Numbered from the stretch's first letter, positions 1-9,699 are shown. The stretch is 56,153 nt of DNA from Bacillota bacterium (GCA_017889635.1 JAGGAC010000016.1:1-56153); one strand, 5' to 3'. Numbers and translations are program-made. The notes: generated by a model not told the origin, from the letters alone.

Positions 1-57
1 CGCTGAAATTATGGCCAGCACAACAATCCCTACCGCTATGTGACGCCTATTTAGCAT
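1..57 (-). CDS. Start of a truncated gene, probable secreted or lipid-anchored solute-binding protein
   Basis: Only the first 19 codons are inside the window. They start at an ATG seven bases after the stop of the upstream two-component gene, so the two are probably cotranscribed. The peptide begins MLNRRHIAVGIVVLAIISA, a basic start followed by a hydrophobic stretch, as in a signal peptide. YesM/YesN-type systems often sit beside sugar ABC binding proteins, which is why I suggest that role. The function is an inference from context only. Confidence 0.4.
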   Translation of the reverse strand, partial: MLNRRHIAVGIVVLAIISA

Positions 58-63
58 TTCTAA

Positions 64-3009
64 TCACTTCCAGTCCCCGCGTTTACGATATTCGGCCGGC
101 GAAAGGCCGACCACCTTTTTAAACGCCGTACTAAAATAATGTTGACTGCTATAACCAACCTGCTGCGCCACTTCATACATTTTCAGCGTCACATCACGCA
201 TTAGCTGAGTGGCCTTTTGTACGCGCACCTGGGTCAAATATTCGCTGAAAGAAACACCGATTTCCTGTTTCAATAATCGGCTCAGATATGCCGGACTGAT
301 CTGAATCGCGGCCGCGATATCCGGCAGCGACAGTTCCTCTTTATTATAATAGGTCTCGATATATTTCTGACAACGCAGCACCGCAGGCGTATAGCTAGCC
401 TTACGTTTAACTTCCTTCAGCAGCTCACTATACACCGTCGGCACAGCGGTGTATAAGTCATTTAGGGTGCGCTGACAGACAACTACCACCTGATTTAGCT
501 CAGCCTCGACTGCCTGCTCGAGCCTGAGGCCCAGAGCCCACCACTCCGCTTGATTGCTGATCGCCGTTATTGCCACAAGATTGTCCGTTGAATCGAAAAA
601 TAGCGTATTCGGCTGCCAAGCTTGCAGAACTTCAGCAGCAGTATTGCGCAGCGAACTATGCAGCAGTTCGCGTTCCAACATTTTAAACGGCTGTCCCTCG
701 CTATACCGCCCGGTCGGGCTAATTATTATGAATCCGGAAACAGGTGACAAGCATAAATCCAAAAAAGTCAGCTGCTCAATTATTTCTGACGGCGTCAGCC
801 GGCCGGTTACCCAGTCTTTACCGAAGCTTGAGCGCAGAAGCGGTAAATTTTTCTTCGTTTCCCGGCTGACCCAATTGATATAACGGTCTTGGGCGCATAA
901 ATCAATTAGTTTCTGCTGCGCTTTGCATAGCACAGCATATAATTGCTCCCGATCTACAGGTTTGAGCATGTAGTCAAATACCTGGAGTTTCACCGCCTGC
1001 TGGGCATAGGTAAACTCATCATAGCCGGTGATAACAATGACAATACAGTCTGCGGCAACCGCTTTAAGCTCCTCGATAAATTGCAGTCCGTTCAAGAAAG
1101 GCATGCAGATATCCACCAATAGAATATCGATCCGAGTATTTTTTGCCATTGCTAGAGCTATTTCGCCATCCTCGGCTTCCCCCACCACTTCCATATCCAG
1201 TGCCGGCCAATCAATCGCGTTTTTTAGGCCATGCCTGATTTTAGGCTCATCATCAGCAATTAAATAAACGCTCGTAAACTGCAATCCATATTCAGCACCA
1301 AACGACAGCCTAATCCGTTCATGGATATTAAAAATACCATATCCGACCGCTGCCGGCTCTTGGCTGTTATCAAGTAGCCCCTTAATCTCCTCCAGCTTTT
1401 CCGGCATCATGCCAACGCCATTATCAGCGACCCTAAACACTAGCGCTCCGCCTTCCAGCCTGGCAGCAATAGTAACCTTTCCACCGCCGCGCTTAGCGTT
1501 GAGGCCATGATAAATGGCATTTTCAACCAATGGCTGGAGAATTACTTTGAGAACATGATAATCCAATACCTGTTCATCATAGCTAATTTCATAATTCAGT
1601 TTGTCTTCATAACGAGTTTTTTGAATCGTGAGATAACTTTTGATATGCTCCAGTTCTTCACGAACGGTTATCAGCTCTTTGCCCTTACTTAAGCCAATGC
1701 GAAATAAGTTTGACAATGCCCCCACGACACTGACAATATCTTTAGCATCATGCTCGTAGGCCAGCCATTGGATGGTATCAAGGGTATTATAAAGAAAGTG
1801 CGGTTTAATCTGGGCCTGCAGGGTTTTAAGCTCGGCTTCGCGTTTACGCTTTTGCTCCTCATACACTAGCTTAATAAGATTGCTGATCTCTTGAATCATG
1901 TTGTTAAAACTATTACCCAGCTGCCCTATTTCATCATTGTATTTACTGTTAAACCTAACGCTTAAATCTCCCGCCTCCGCTTGTTCCATCAAACTGCGCA
2001 GCTTACCAATGGGTTTAGCAATCGAAGTGGTGAAAAAGATGGCTGCTACTACTGCAAATATTAACGTAAACGCGCCAATCAATATTGAATAATGACGAAT
2101 ACTTGTCACTTCGGCCAGCGTTTCATTAAGCGAAAAAACCCCAAGCACTTTCCACTTGGTATAAGCAGAATCCTTATAGATTATTTGATAGTTATTTTTC
2201 CGTATGGTTCTCACGATACTATTGGACTGGTCGGTAAGCCAAGCATTCTTAATCCGGTAGACGACCGGGTTAACCGGCGCATAGACCACATCTCCATTGG
2301 CATCCATTATATATAGAAAACCACTTTTACCAAACTTAGTTGCTTCAATTACCTGCTTAATTATATTAAGTTTCAAATCAATAAGAATTACCCCCAGCAC
2401 CTTTCCGGTAGTCGGATCGGTAACGGCTTTGACGATTGCTACAACTTCGTCGGCACTATAGTTTCCGGTTGTAGTTATATTCCGGCCAATCGGCTTGCTG
2501 AAAAGCTGTATAACATTCGGTGCTGTAGCGGCTTGTTTATACCAGCCTTCATCGGTAAGTGCATCCCGCGCAATCCGGTGCATCTCGTTACTTATATAAA
2601 CACCCTGTTCATTAACAATTAATATCCCGGCAATCTCCGGATGAACCTCGGTATAGGTTCTTAAAACTTGTCGCACTTCATCGTCGGGCTGAGCTGCGCC
2701 ACCGAGTTTTTCAAGCTTAAGAAACTCGATCACCCTTGGCTGATCTGAAAGATAGTAAATTATGTTTTCCATATCATGAATGTAAAACTCAACATTCCGA
2801 GTTACCTGCTCAATCATCTGAGCAGTATGTACATTAGCCTGGTCTTCCATCGACCGGCTATAGATTACATTGCCCAATACTCCCAGAGTTGCGATCGGTA
2901 ATAAAATAAGCGTAAAGAAGTATAGCAGTAATTTAATACCGATGTTCTGTCCCTTCAAAAAAGAACGAAGAACTTCCACCCCTGCACCTTCTTTACGCCG
3001 CGTTTTCAA
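64..3009 (-). CDS. YesM-type sensor histidine kinase fused to YesN-type AraC response regulator
   Basis: A 981-residue membrane sensor and transcription factor in one chain. Order seen: TM helix about 25-47, extracellular sensor region, TM helix about 308-330, HAMP about 330-385, His_kinase/LytS-type block with the phospho-acceptor in KPHFLYN (His404), HATPase to about residue 580, receiver from 581 (DDE 586-588, phospho-Asp633 in LVDICMP, Lys in LKPVD), and a C-terminal double AraC helix-turn-helix about 870-975. Normally this is two adjacent genes, a roughly 600-residue kinase and a roughly 400-residue regulator. Here the kinase stops at GLQFTS and runs straight into VYLIADDE, so the last ATPase strands and the regulator's first residues are missing. 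Likely target: the adjacent transport genes. The start is uncertain: TTG at 3009 or GTG at 2976. Confidence 0.85.
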   Translation of the reverse strand: MKTRRKEGAGVEVLRSFLKGQNIGIKLLLYFFTLILLPIATLGVLGNVIYSRSMEDQANVHTAQMIEQVTRNVEFYIHDMENIIYYLSDQPRVIEFLKLEKLGGAAQPDDEVRQVLRTYTEVHPEIAGILIVNEQGVYISNEMHRIARDALTDEGWYKQAATAPNVIQLFSKPIGRNITTTGNYSADEVVAIVKAVTDPTTGKVLGVILIDLKLNIIKQVIEATKFGKSGFLYIMDANGDVVYAPVNPVVYRIKNAWLTDQSNSIVRTIRKNNYQIIYKDSAYTKWKVLGVFSLNETLAEVTSIRHYSILIGAFTLIFAVVAAIFFTTSIAKPIGKLRSLMEQAEAGDLSVRFNSKYNDEIGQLGNSFNNMIQEISNLIKLVYEEQKRKREAELKTLQAQIKPHFLYNTLDTIQWLAYEHDAKDIVSVVGALSNLFRIGLSKGKELITVREELEHIKSYLTIQKTRYEDKLNYEISYDEQVLDYHVLKVILQPLVENAIYHGLNAKRGGGKVTIAARLEGGALVFRVADNGVGMMPEKLEEIKGLLDNSQEPAAVGYGIFNIHERIRLSFGAEYGLQFTSVYLIADDEPKIRHGLKNAIDWPALDMEVVGEAEDGEIALAMAKNTRIDILLVDICMPFLNGLQFIEELKAVAADCIVIVITGYDEFTYAQQAVKLQVFDYMLKPVDREQLYAVLCKAQQKLIDLCAQDRYINWVSRETKKNLPLLRSSFGKDWVTGRLTPSEIIEQLTFLDLCLSPVSGFIIISPTGRYSEGQPFKMLERELLHSSLRNTAAEVLQAWQPNTLFFDSTDNLVAITAISNQAEWWALGLRLEQAVEAELNQVVVVCQRTLNDLYTAVPTVYSELLKEVKRKASYTPAVLRCQKYIETYYNKEELSLPDIAAAIQISPAYLSRLLKQEIGVSFSEYLTQVRVQKATQLMRDVTLKMYEVAQQVGYSSQHYFSTAFKKVVGLSPAEYRKRGDWK

Positions 3010-3133
3010 CGCTTACAATATATCCCATTTATAATTATACACAAACCAGCTCCTCTAAGCCACAAGTTGTTGCTTAACAGCCCCAGCCGCTAAGTTCGCT
3101 ATTGTCTTTTTCTGTAAATTGGAGCTATAATAG

Positions 3134-3162
3134 GGAGAAGGTTGCTGCAAACAACCTTCTCC
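3134..3162. terminator. Perfect 11-bp hairpin after the small structured locus
   Basis: GGAGAAGGTTG pairs perfectly with CAACCTTCTCC around a 7-base loop. It lies downstream of the 29-codon ORF on the minus strand. Neither side carries a strong T run, so termination is plausible but not certain. Confidence 0.45.
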
Positions 3163-3233
3163 GGGAAGCGGTGCAACCGGGTACTTAGTTAGTCTAGGTT
3201 ATTCGAATCGTCAGTCCTGCCAGACTGGCGATT

Positions 3234-3323
3234 CTACTTTTTCACCCAAACAGCCGAGATTAGAAGCTCTATTAAGTACGGCAATTTCAGCAAAAGCTTC
3301 ATTCGGATACTTTTTAGACTCAT
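3234..3323 (-). CDS. Small hydrophobic, basic peptide (29 aa), unknown
   Basis: ATG at 3323 follows a purine-rich ribosome site (AGGGGGG, 6 bases before the ATG). The peptide reads MSLKSIRMKLLLKLP, then a hydrophobic stretch, and ends VWVKK. It is amphipathic with basic ends, about the size of a toxin-like or leader peptide. A second frame across the same DNA stays open for 72 codons but has no ATG with a ribosome site at this place. I do not recognise the family. It is either a leader/toxin peptide or a fortuitous frame in a structured RNA. Confidence 0.35.
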   Translation of the reverse strand: MSLKSIRMKLLLKLPYLIELLISAVWVKK

Positions 3324-3341
3324 TCCAATCCCCCCTTTCAC

Positions 3342-3457
3342 GCCGGTATTGAATTTTCAATACCGGGTACACCGCTTGATACCAGCGCGGAAAGGTTCTT
3401 TTATACCCAGAAGCCGAAACTACAGCCACTGCTGTAAACTATAGTTCGCCCGGTTTC
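3342..3457 (-). ncRNA. Putative structured 5' leader (riboswitch-like)
   Basis: Directly after an extended -10 promoter, the minus-strand RNA can form a closing stem ACCGGG (3454-3449) with CCCGGT (3367-3362). Inside are a 9-bp stem GAACTATAG/CTGTAGTTTC (one bulge) and a CCGC/GCGG hairpin. The 3' strand of the closing stem is also part of a perfect 24-base palindrome (3343-3366), so the two folds exclude each other, as in a switching leader. The small ORF and its ribosome site follow. No known Rfam class was recognised by eye. Folding was done by hand only. Confidence 0.45.
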
Positions 3458-3466
3458 ATTATAGCA
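3458..3466 (-). promoter_or_regulatory. Extended -10 promoter for the small structured locus
   Basis: TATAAT at 3463-3458 is preceded by TGC, giving the extended -10 form TGnTATAAT. No good -35 box is seen, which is common with extended -10 promoters. Confidence 0.5.
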
Positions 3467-3625
3467 CATAAAAGTTAATTTTTACCCATAATGGAAACAA
3501 AAGGGAAATCATTTAGATCCAGGCTTCAATTTTTTTAATGCCTAAAATACAAAAATAAGCCTAAAATTAAATTATAATAAGTTATAATATAAAAATAAGC
3601 CTTACAAGCTGTTAACAAAATAAAA

Positions 3626-4651
3626 ATGAAAAGAAGTCCTGAAATTATGCCTGATATTATAATTATCGTTATTATCGTCATGGCCCTGGCATTTGACTAT
3701 ATCAACGGGTTTCATGATATCGCCAATGTCATCTCAACCTCAGTTTCCACACGAGCCCTTACGCCGCGAGCGGCAGTGTGGTTAGCATCAATCTTAAATT
3801 TTCTGGGAGCAATGTGCAGCACCGGAGTTGCCAAAACAATTGGCGGGGACATTGTCGTATCCTCACAGATGTCTAACGACAACGTACTTATCTCCGCCCT
3901 TATTGCAGCCTTATTCGGGGCGATTTTTTGGAACCTGATTACCTGGTGGCTGGGAATACCCAGCAGTTCGTCGCATGCCCTTATTGGCGGAATTATCGGG
4001 GCAGTTTCGGTTGCTAAAGGCTATCATGCACTAAAGATGGAGGGCATCATAAGTATAATTACCGCTTTGATCCTTTCAGCACTTATTGCTATTATCACCG
4101 GCTTCATCATCATGATTATCATGTACTGGGTTGTCGCAAAGCTGGCACCAACTAAGATCAATGCAAAATTCCGCCGGATGCAAATCCTTACCGCCGCAAT
4201 GATGTCCTTTGCCCATGGCTCTAACGATGCGCAAAAATCGATGGGAGTCATCACTTTGGCGTTAGTAACCGCTGGCTGTATTCCCACCATGGATGTTCCC
4301 ACCTGGGTTAAACTTGCCGCAGCCACGGCAATGGGTTTAGGTACTTCCGCCGGCGGATGGCGGATAATCCGCACTATGGGCGGAAAAATTTTCAAACTTG
4401 AACCAGTCAGCGGGTTTGCAGCTGATCTAAATTCTGCTATCGTTATATTTTGTGCGACGCTTCTCCACTTGCCGGTTAGTACCACCCATGTAGTGTCGGG
4501 TTCGATCATGGGCGTCGGGTCAGCTAAACGAATTAACGCCGTCCATTGGAATGTCGCTCAGCAAATGATAACTGCGTGGATTTTAACCATTCCCTGTTCC
4601 GCAGTGGTTAGCGCTATTGCTTATAAAACAATCCGCCTGGTATTCTGCTAG
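3626..4651 (+). CDS. pit: PiT-family inorganic phosphate transporter
   Basis: A 341-residue inner-membrane symporter for phosphate (or metal-phosphate). The two family signature blocks are visible: FDYINGFHDIANVIST near residue 24 and the inverted-repeat block FAHGSNDAQKSMG near 195. About ten hydrophobic segments are present. SSSSHALIGG and VSTTHVVSGS are the paired re-entrant motifs of the family. Length is normal for short bacterial PitA/PitH proteins. ATG 3626 is used; ATG 3647 is a possible alternative. No PhoU-like gene lies next to it, and the gene stands alone, ending in a strong terminator. Confidence 0.9.
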   Translation: MKRSPEIMPDIIIIVIIVMALAFDYINGFHDIANVISTSVSTRALTPRAAVWLASILNFLGAMCSTGVAKTIGGDIVVSSQMSNDNVLISALIAALFGAIFWNLITWWLGIPSSSSHALIGGIIGAVSVAKGYHALKMEGIISIITALILSALIAIITGFIIMIIMYWVVAKLAPTKINAKFRRMQILTAAMMSFAHGSNDAQKSMGVITLALVTAGCIPTMDVPTWVKLAAATAMGLGTSAGGWRIIRTMGGKIFKLEPVSGFAADLNSAIVIFCATLLHLPVSTTHVVSGSIMGVGSAKRINAVHWNVAQQMITAWILTIPCSAVVSAIAYKTIRLVFC

Positions 4652-4667
4652 AATAGCTATAGCAGAC

Positions 4668-4713
4668 AAAAAAGTTTACTAACCAATAATTTTACGGTTA
4701 GTAAACTTTTTTT
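4668..4713. terminator. Bidirectional intrinsic terminator between pit and the RsbW-like gene
   Basis: A long stem AAAAAAGTTTACTAACC with its complement GGTTAGTAAACTTTTTTT gives an A run on one side and a T run on the other. It can stop both convergent transcripts. Confidence 0.85.
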
Positions 4714-4776
4714 GTCCGTTATGCAAATTTTAATTTCGCCAAAACAGTTTCAAGAGATACGAAGATTGTCGCAGAG

Positions 4777-5184
4777 TTAAACTTTTTTTACCATAATTAC
4801 TTCAGTGCCCTGCCGGTTATAACGAATATAATCAGCCGCAGCACTCATAATTAAAAGGCCCCTCCCGCTTTCGGCCCATAGGGCATCCGAAAGATGTTTT
4901 TCCTGCCCGTTAAGGGTTGTTATTAATTCATTTCCGGCAAAGCCGGGCCCAAAGTGGGCTATCCTGACAACCAATTTACTGTTATTAATCATTCCCAGCC
5001 GCAAACAGCATTTCTTATTTCGATTGCCAAAATTAATTGCATTATTAACAGCCTCGTTAATAGCGACCTCCATCAGTCTGCACCGATCCTGCAATATACT
5101 TTGCAGAAAAAGCCGGACATGATCGCGTATCAACAGGTATTCATCATGGTCTCGAAAATTAAAATGGATTAAGTGCCTCTTCAT
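4777..5184 (-). CDS. RsbW/SpoIIAB-like anti-sigma ATP-binding protein
   Basis: A 135-residue GHKL ATPase of the HATPase_c_2 kind, expected to bind ATP and phosphorylate or sequester a partner in a partner-switching module. Visible boxes: N box EVAINEAVNNAINFGN near residues 55-70, a G1-like region FGPGF, and the G2 box ESGRGLLIMSAAAD near 103. The start at 5184 is set by a clear AAAGGAGAGAAGC ribosome site; the same frame is open upstream but overlaps the phosphatase gene. It is last in an operon with the PP2C phosphatase, chemoreceptor and STAS antagonist. The true substrate and sigma factor are unknown. Confidence 0.8.
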   Translation of the reverse strand: MKRHLIHFNFRDHDEYLLIRDHVRLFLQSILQDRCRLMEVAINEAVNNAINFGNRNKKCCLRLGMINNSKLVVRIAHFGPGFAGNELITTLNGQEKHLSDALWAESGRGLLIMSAAADYIRYNRQGTEVIMVKKV

Positions 5185-5252
5185 GCTTCTCTCCTTTAAT
5201 CTCTTATATAACCAAAATAGAAACGGCTGAAGCGTCATCAATAAACGCTTTT

Positions 5253-7625
5253 TTATCGCCAAGCTGTTTGCTCGGCAAGTAAGTCTAGAATTCCATCACT
5301 TAAAAAGTGGATACTATCTCCGGATTTTAAAGCCAATTGATGCGCTTCAAAATCTTGCCCCGCTGCTATACCAACTAAACTGCCGGGTACTGTTACACGC
5401 CTCAGCCCGTCCTGCTGCCGGACAAAGAAATGGTTAATGCCGCCTGAGGCATAGTTAAGCACCATGTTCGTAAAATCCACCTTAAAATAGATTACGGCGG
5501 CAAAGGAATCGTCTTCAAAATACTCTGTTGACTGTTCATTAATCCATTTTAAAGCCTGGTCAACAGTCAAATCCAATTCCATGGCCTGAGTAAAAAGCAC
5601 TTTTAGGGCTGCGGTTTGTAATGCTGTTGCAAAGCCATGTCCCATAACATCAATGATATAGCCTGACAAAACATTCTCGGCTTGACTAAACCGACAGTCA
5701 AAGATATCGCCACTTACAATATGATAAGGCTGAAAGAAAGTCCGGACCTCAAAGCAGCTGGTCACTATATCCTGAGGCAGATAACTCTTCTGTATCTGTC
5801 CGGCAAGCTCTAAATTCCGGCTCATTAAATCCAATACCCGCTTCTGTTCAGTAATGTCCTCTCCGATTCCTACGTAATTTCTGATTTCTCCATCCATGCT
5901 TCGAATCGGCAGAACTAAGGCTTTCTGCCAATAAAGTTTCCCACTCTTTTTCCGGTTGCATATTTCACCACGCCAGACATTGTCTTTTGTTAGCCCTGCC
6001 TCTATATCATTAAAGATATCATCCTTATTGCAATTAAAAAGATCCTCGGCCATATAACCAACAACTTCTTCTGCAGTATAGCCGGTAATTTTCATAAAGG
6101 CCGGATTGATATATTCCACTCTGCCTTTAGCGTCCAGGATAACAACTATTATCGGGCTTTGTTCCACTACCCGCGAAAGCTTGCGCAATTCGCTTTCCAC
6201 CAGTCTTCGCCCAAGGACCATCGCCACCTGGGTCGCCATAAGAACGAAAATATCAATTTCCCTTTTTTCATATAGTTCTCTTTCATTATAAATAGCGGCA
6301 GCCATAACTCCGAAAACTTTATTTTCTGTTTTGAGCGGCACACCTAACCAGCAGGCCCGCGGTCTTTTTATGTCTTTCACAGGCCATACTTCGAGCCGGC
6401 CTTGATTGTAAATTAGCGTCTTTCCGCTACGGATAACTTGTTCCGATAAATTTCTTAAATTGGGATGATCAGAGAAAGTATCAAGCTCATTAATGTACTG
6501 AAGCGTTTTGGTTATATCATCATATATAGCAATATAAAAATTAGGCGCAGCTATTAACTCATTAATAGTGCTCTGAAATGACCGGCTGAATTCAGGTATA
6601 CTTTTGCAAGTATTGGCCGTGTCATTAATTTTATATAATGCCTGCTGCAGCTTTTCTTGTTGCCGGTGGCTCATAATTCGATTAATGATCAGGCCGCAAA
6701 AACCTAAAATAAATAAGCTAATAATGCTGGCAAAGATAATATCGGCTTTCTTCTGTTCATAATATCCGGCCAACGCTTCATTTTCTGATATTCCTACCAC
6801 AACCATCAACGGATACTCGGCCAAAACCCGATAATGGTAAATCCTTGTCACCCCATCAACCAAACTGTTTTCCGTAAAAAATCCGGCATCATTCTCTGCC
6901 GCGAGCTGCAAAACCTTAGAACTGCTGAAATCAAACCCGACCAGCGAATTGCTCCCGCTTTGCCCGCCCCTGCCAATCCCGTCTTTTCCGATAAGCGCGA
7001 TGGAAGAATCCTTGCCTAGACTGACCTGTTCATAAAACCGGGTCAAATAAAACGGGTCCAGAGAAACAACTACAACGCCGCCAAAAGACCCATCCGGTTT
7101 ATTAATCCGGCGGGAAATTTGAATCGACCAATTGCTGGAAGACCGGCCTAAAACAGGTTTGCTGATAAAAGACCTCTCAGTATCAACCTCTTTATGCACC
7201 AGAAAATGCTCGCGATCACTGATATTAGAAAACACAAATGGAGTTTGATTACTTAGCACCAAATCCCCATTTTCATCAGCAATGCTGCATAATCTATACG
7301 GCGCAATCTGAAACTCGCCGTTTGTTCTATATGGTGCCATATCCACCATTCGGCCTTGCTTTTCATACTGATATTTCAGTATTACCGCCACCGCGTCCGC
7401 GCTCTTAATAACCCTAAGCGTGCTTTCCTCAAAGGCCCGGGCAAAACTAGCCTCATCGCTCTTTGTATTGGCAATACAAATTTGCCGTTCGCTGGTTAAT
7501 TTATAGCCAACACTGCCCCAGACTACAGCAAGCAATACGACGCCAAACACTATGATCGCGATAATAATATTTCGAATTGATAACTTGCTTCCCGAAAACA
7601 TCCACCTGACAGTCGGCTCTCTCAT
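5253..7625 (-). CDS. Membrane sensor PP2C (SpoIIE/RsbU-type) phosphatase with GAF and PAS domains, 3'-frameshifted
   Basis: A 790-residue protein that should dephosphorylate a STAS-domain antagonist. Order: TM about 19-42, periplasmic cache-type sensor, TM about 296-316, GAF about 335-465, PAS about 475-590, PP2C/SpoIIE domain from about 605 (SGDIFD, DVMGHGFATA, SDGILD). The open frame ends abruptly after LLAEQTAWR. In the +1 frame the next codons read GDKKAFIDDASAVSILVI and stop at 5204-5206, which is the conserved DD-containing C-terminus of this family and ends 19 bases before the next gene. So the intact gene would be 5204-7625 and a one-base change has broken it, or the ribosome shifts frame here. 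The upstream neighbour is the chemoreceptor gene, 67 bases away. Confidence 0.85.
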   Translation of the reverse strand: MREPTVRWMFSGSKLSIRNIIIAIIVFGVVLLAVVWGSVGYKLTSERQICIANTKSDEASFARAFEESTLRVIKSADAVAVILKYQYEKQGRMVDMAPYRTNGEFQIAPYRLCSIADENGDLVLSNQTPFVFSNISDREHFLVHKEVDTERSFISKPVLGRSSSNWSIQISRRINKPDGSFGGVVVVSLDPFYLTRFYEQVSLGKDSSIALIGKDGIGRGGQSGSNSLVGFDFSSSKVLQLAAENDAGFFTENSLVDGVTRIYHYRVLAEYPLMVVVGISENEALAGYYEQKKADIIFASIISLFILGFCGLIINRIMSHRQQEKLQQALYKINDTANTCKSIPEFSRSFQSTINELIAAPNFYIAIYDDITKTLQYINELDTFSDHPNLRNLSEQVIRSGKTLIYNQGRLEVWPVKDIKRPRACWLGVPLKTENKVFGVMAAAIYNERELYEKREIDIFVLMATQVAMVLGRRLVESELRKLSRVVEQSPIIVVILDAKGRVEYINPAFMKITGYTAEEVVGYMAEDLFNCNKDDIFNDIEAGLTKDNVWRGEICNRKKSGKLYWQKALVLPIRSMDGEIRNYVGIGEDITEQKRVLDLMSRNLELAGQIQKSYLPQDIVTSCFEVRTFFQPYHIVSGDIFDCRFSQAENVLSGYIIDVMGHGFATALQTAALKVLFTQAMELDLTVDQALKWINEQSTEYFEDDSFAAVIYFKVDFTNMVLNYASGGINHFFVRQQDGLRRVTVPGSLVGIAAGQDFEAHQLALKSGDSIHFLSDGILDLLAEQTAWR

Positions 7626-7692
7626 CGAAAGACCCCCACTAAGCCCACCAATCTAACTTTACAAAATCCACAACCCAAACAGCTGAGCTTTG

Positions 7693-9666
7693 CTATATTT
7701 TAAATCTTTCCACCAGATAGCTCAGCGAATTGGCGGATGCACTTGTTTCCTCCGCACTGCTGGCTACTGTTTGCATTGCAGCCGACTGTTGTTCCAAGCC
7801 TGTTGCCACCTGCTCACAATGCGTTGCCACAGACTCAACAACGGTTGCTAGTTGATTGATGAGTTTTACTATTTGCTCCGAATTAGCCACTTCCTCACCG
7901 GTTATCGAATTAATGCCCTCGATCTCCGCGACAGTCCGTTTTACGGCTTCCAAGATACTATCCAAAGCGCTTCCAGTCTCATTAACAATCGCAACCCCGG
8001 TTTCTACCTCAGCCATATTAAGTGACATAGAATCTACCGCTGCTTTAGTCTTATCTGTTACTTGCCCGATAAGGTCGGAAATCTCCCTGGCTCGCTGATT
8101 GGATTGCTCAGCTAATTTTCGAACTTCTTCCGCTACCACGGCAAATCCCCGCCCATGCTCTCCAGCCCGGGCAGATTCAATAGCCGCATTAAGAGCAAGC
8201 AAATCAGTCTGAGCGGCAATAGCCGTAATAGTATCAACAATTTGGCCGATCTGCTTAGAATAATTATTTAAATCAGCAATAATATCGCTCGTCTTTTCCG
8301 TCTGGTCTTTAATATTTTGCATCTTGTTAACAGTTTCTGTTACTTTTAACCGGCCTTCCTCAGCGGTCGCATAAGTTTCGTTCGAATTATGCGCTGCCAC
8401 TCCGGCTTTATTTTCAGCAATTTTAATCAAACTGGAAAGCTGGACCAATACTTTCGCACCTTCGATCATCCAAGTATTGCCGTTTTCAGCTTCTGCGGCA
8501 ACAGTTTGCATACTGCCGGTAATTTCCTCACTTGTCGCGGTTGTCTCCTGACAAGACGCGGCCATCTCTTCGGATGCGGCAGCCAATTGCTGACTTGCAT
8601 CACGCACTTCTTTAACAATGGTATTCTGATGCTTAATCATGACATCAAAGGACTTACTTAAATCACCGATTTCATCTTTAGCGTCAATCTCGCTGACAAC
8701 AGTCAAATCCCCTTCACCTGCCGCCGCCATTAATTCACGCAGCCGATTAACCGGCCTCACAATCGAATTTGCCACCACAAAAGCTATCCCTAATGCAATA
8801 ATAATTCCTAACAACACCACAATAATTGTGTCTCTTAAAACAGTCTTTGCCGGAGCCATGTATTCCTCAACCGGCACTGTCATAGCAATAATAAAGTGTC
8901 CAACCGATTTATAGGCAACAAGCTTTTCGACGCCTTTGATGGTGTAGATATCCTTACCCTGATTATTTGCCAGCATCTTCTCCGCGACTGCCTTGGTCTG
9001 TTCATCCTGCAACATGTTAGACTTTAACACTAAATTCTTGTCAGGATGATGAATGAAGGCCCCCGTGTTATCAATGATATAACCATAACCGGTTGCACCA
9101 ACTTTAATTTCGTCAACATGTTTGACCAGACTGCCAAAATCCATAACCATGGCCAGGACGCCAACAACTTGGCCATCTTGTTTTAGCGGCTGAGCAATAA
9201 CAATAACCGATTTGTTAGTAGACTTAGATAATATAACATCACTTATAACTTTTTCTCCGCCAATTACCTTCGTAAAGTAATTCCGATCCTTAATCGAAAC
9301 CGCTGCGCCTGATGAGCTTACAATCACCTGTCCGCTCTTGTCAGCCACAATAACATCTTCAACTCTATCGCCGTTCATTGTCTTAAGAGCCTTCACTGCC
9401 GCCACGGCCGGTTCAGCATTTCCTGTTGCAGCGGCTGTAACCAACTCTGTTTTATTACCTGCCACCTCAACAACTTCTTGGGTCATATAAAGAGACTGAT
9501 CAACAAGTTCTGCCGTATCATTAACCATAGATTGAAGCTGAGCTTCAATCGTGGTTCTAAGCGCCTGACTGGACTGCCGGTAAGAAACATAGCCCAGTAC
9601 AGTACAAGGAATCGCAATTAACAGAAAAAAAGCAACTAACAATTTGGCACGAAGTTTAAGCTTCAC
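7693..9666 (-). CDS. Methyl-accepting chemotaxis protein (dCache-HAMP-MA)
   Basis: A 657-residue chemoreceptor. TM about 8-30, a periplasmic dCache_1 region about 35-270 with the [12 protein letters not shown] strand, TM about 280-302, HAMP about 303-355, then the cytoplasmic signalling coiled coil with the hairpin tip containing [29 protein letters not shown]. No C-terminal CheR pentapeptide is present. The ribosome site AAGGAGAGATTAG precedes the ATG. It lies between the STAS antagonist and the PP2C phosphatase genes, so it may signal into the partner-switching module and not only to CheA. That coupling is inferred from gene order. Confidence 0.92.
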   Translation of the reverse strand: MKLKLRAKLLVAFFLLIAIPCTVLGYVSYRQSSQALRTTIEAQLQSMVNDTAELVDQSLYMTQEVVEVAGNKTELVTAAATGNAEPAVAAVKALKTMNGDRVEDVIVADKSGQVIVSSSGAAVSIKDRNYFTKVIGGEKVISDVILSKSTNKSVIVIAQPLKQDGQVVGVLAMVMDFGSLVKHVDEIKVGATGYGYIIDNTGAFIHHPDKNLVLKSNMLQDEQTKAVAEKMLANNQGKDIYTIKGVEKLVAYKSVGHFIIAMTVPVEEYMAPAKTVLRDTIIVVLLGIIIALGIAFVVANSIVRPVNRLRELMAAAGEGDLTVVSEIDAKDEIGDLSKSFDVMIKHQNTIVKEVRDASQQLAAASEEMAASCQETTATSEEITGSMQTVAAEAENGNTWMIEGAKVLVQLSSLIKIAENKAGVAAHNSNETYATAEEGRLKVTETVNKMQNIKDQTEKTSDIIADLNNYSKQIGQIVDTITAIAAQTDLLALNAAIESARAGEHGRGFAVVAEEVRKLAEQSNQRAREISDLIGQVTDKTKAAVDSMSLNMAEVETGVAIVNETGSALDSILEAVKRTVAEIEGINSITGEEVANSEQIVKLINQLATVVESVATHCEQVATGLEQQSAAMQTVASSAEETSASANSLSYLVERFKI

Positions 9667-9699
9667 CCTAATCTCTCCTTGTATAAATTCATGTTGTGC

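Noticed and set aside
3211-3429. A 72-codon open frame over the structured locus (minus strand)
   Set aside because: Its start has no ribosome site and the frame runs through the predicted stems. The 29-codon ORF has a better start. I cannot exclude that the longer frame is translated.
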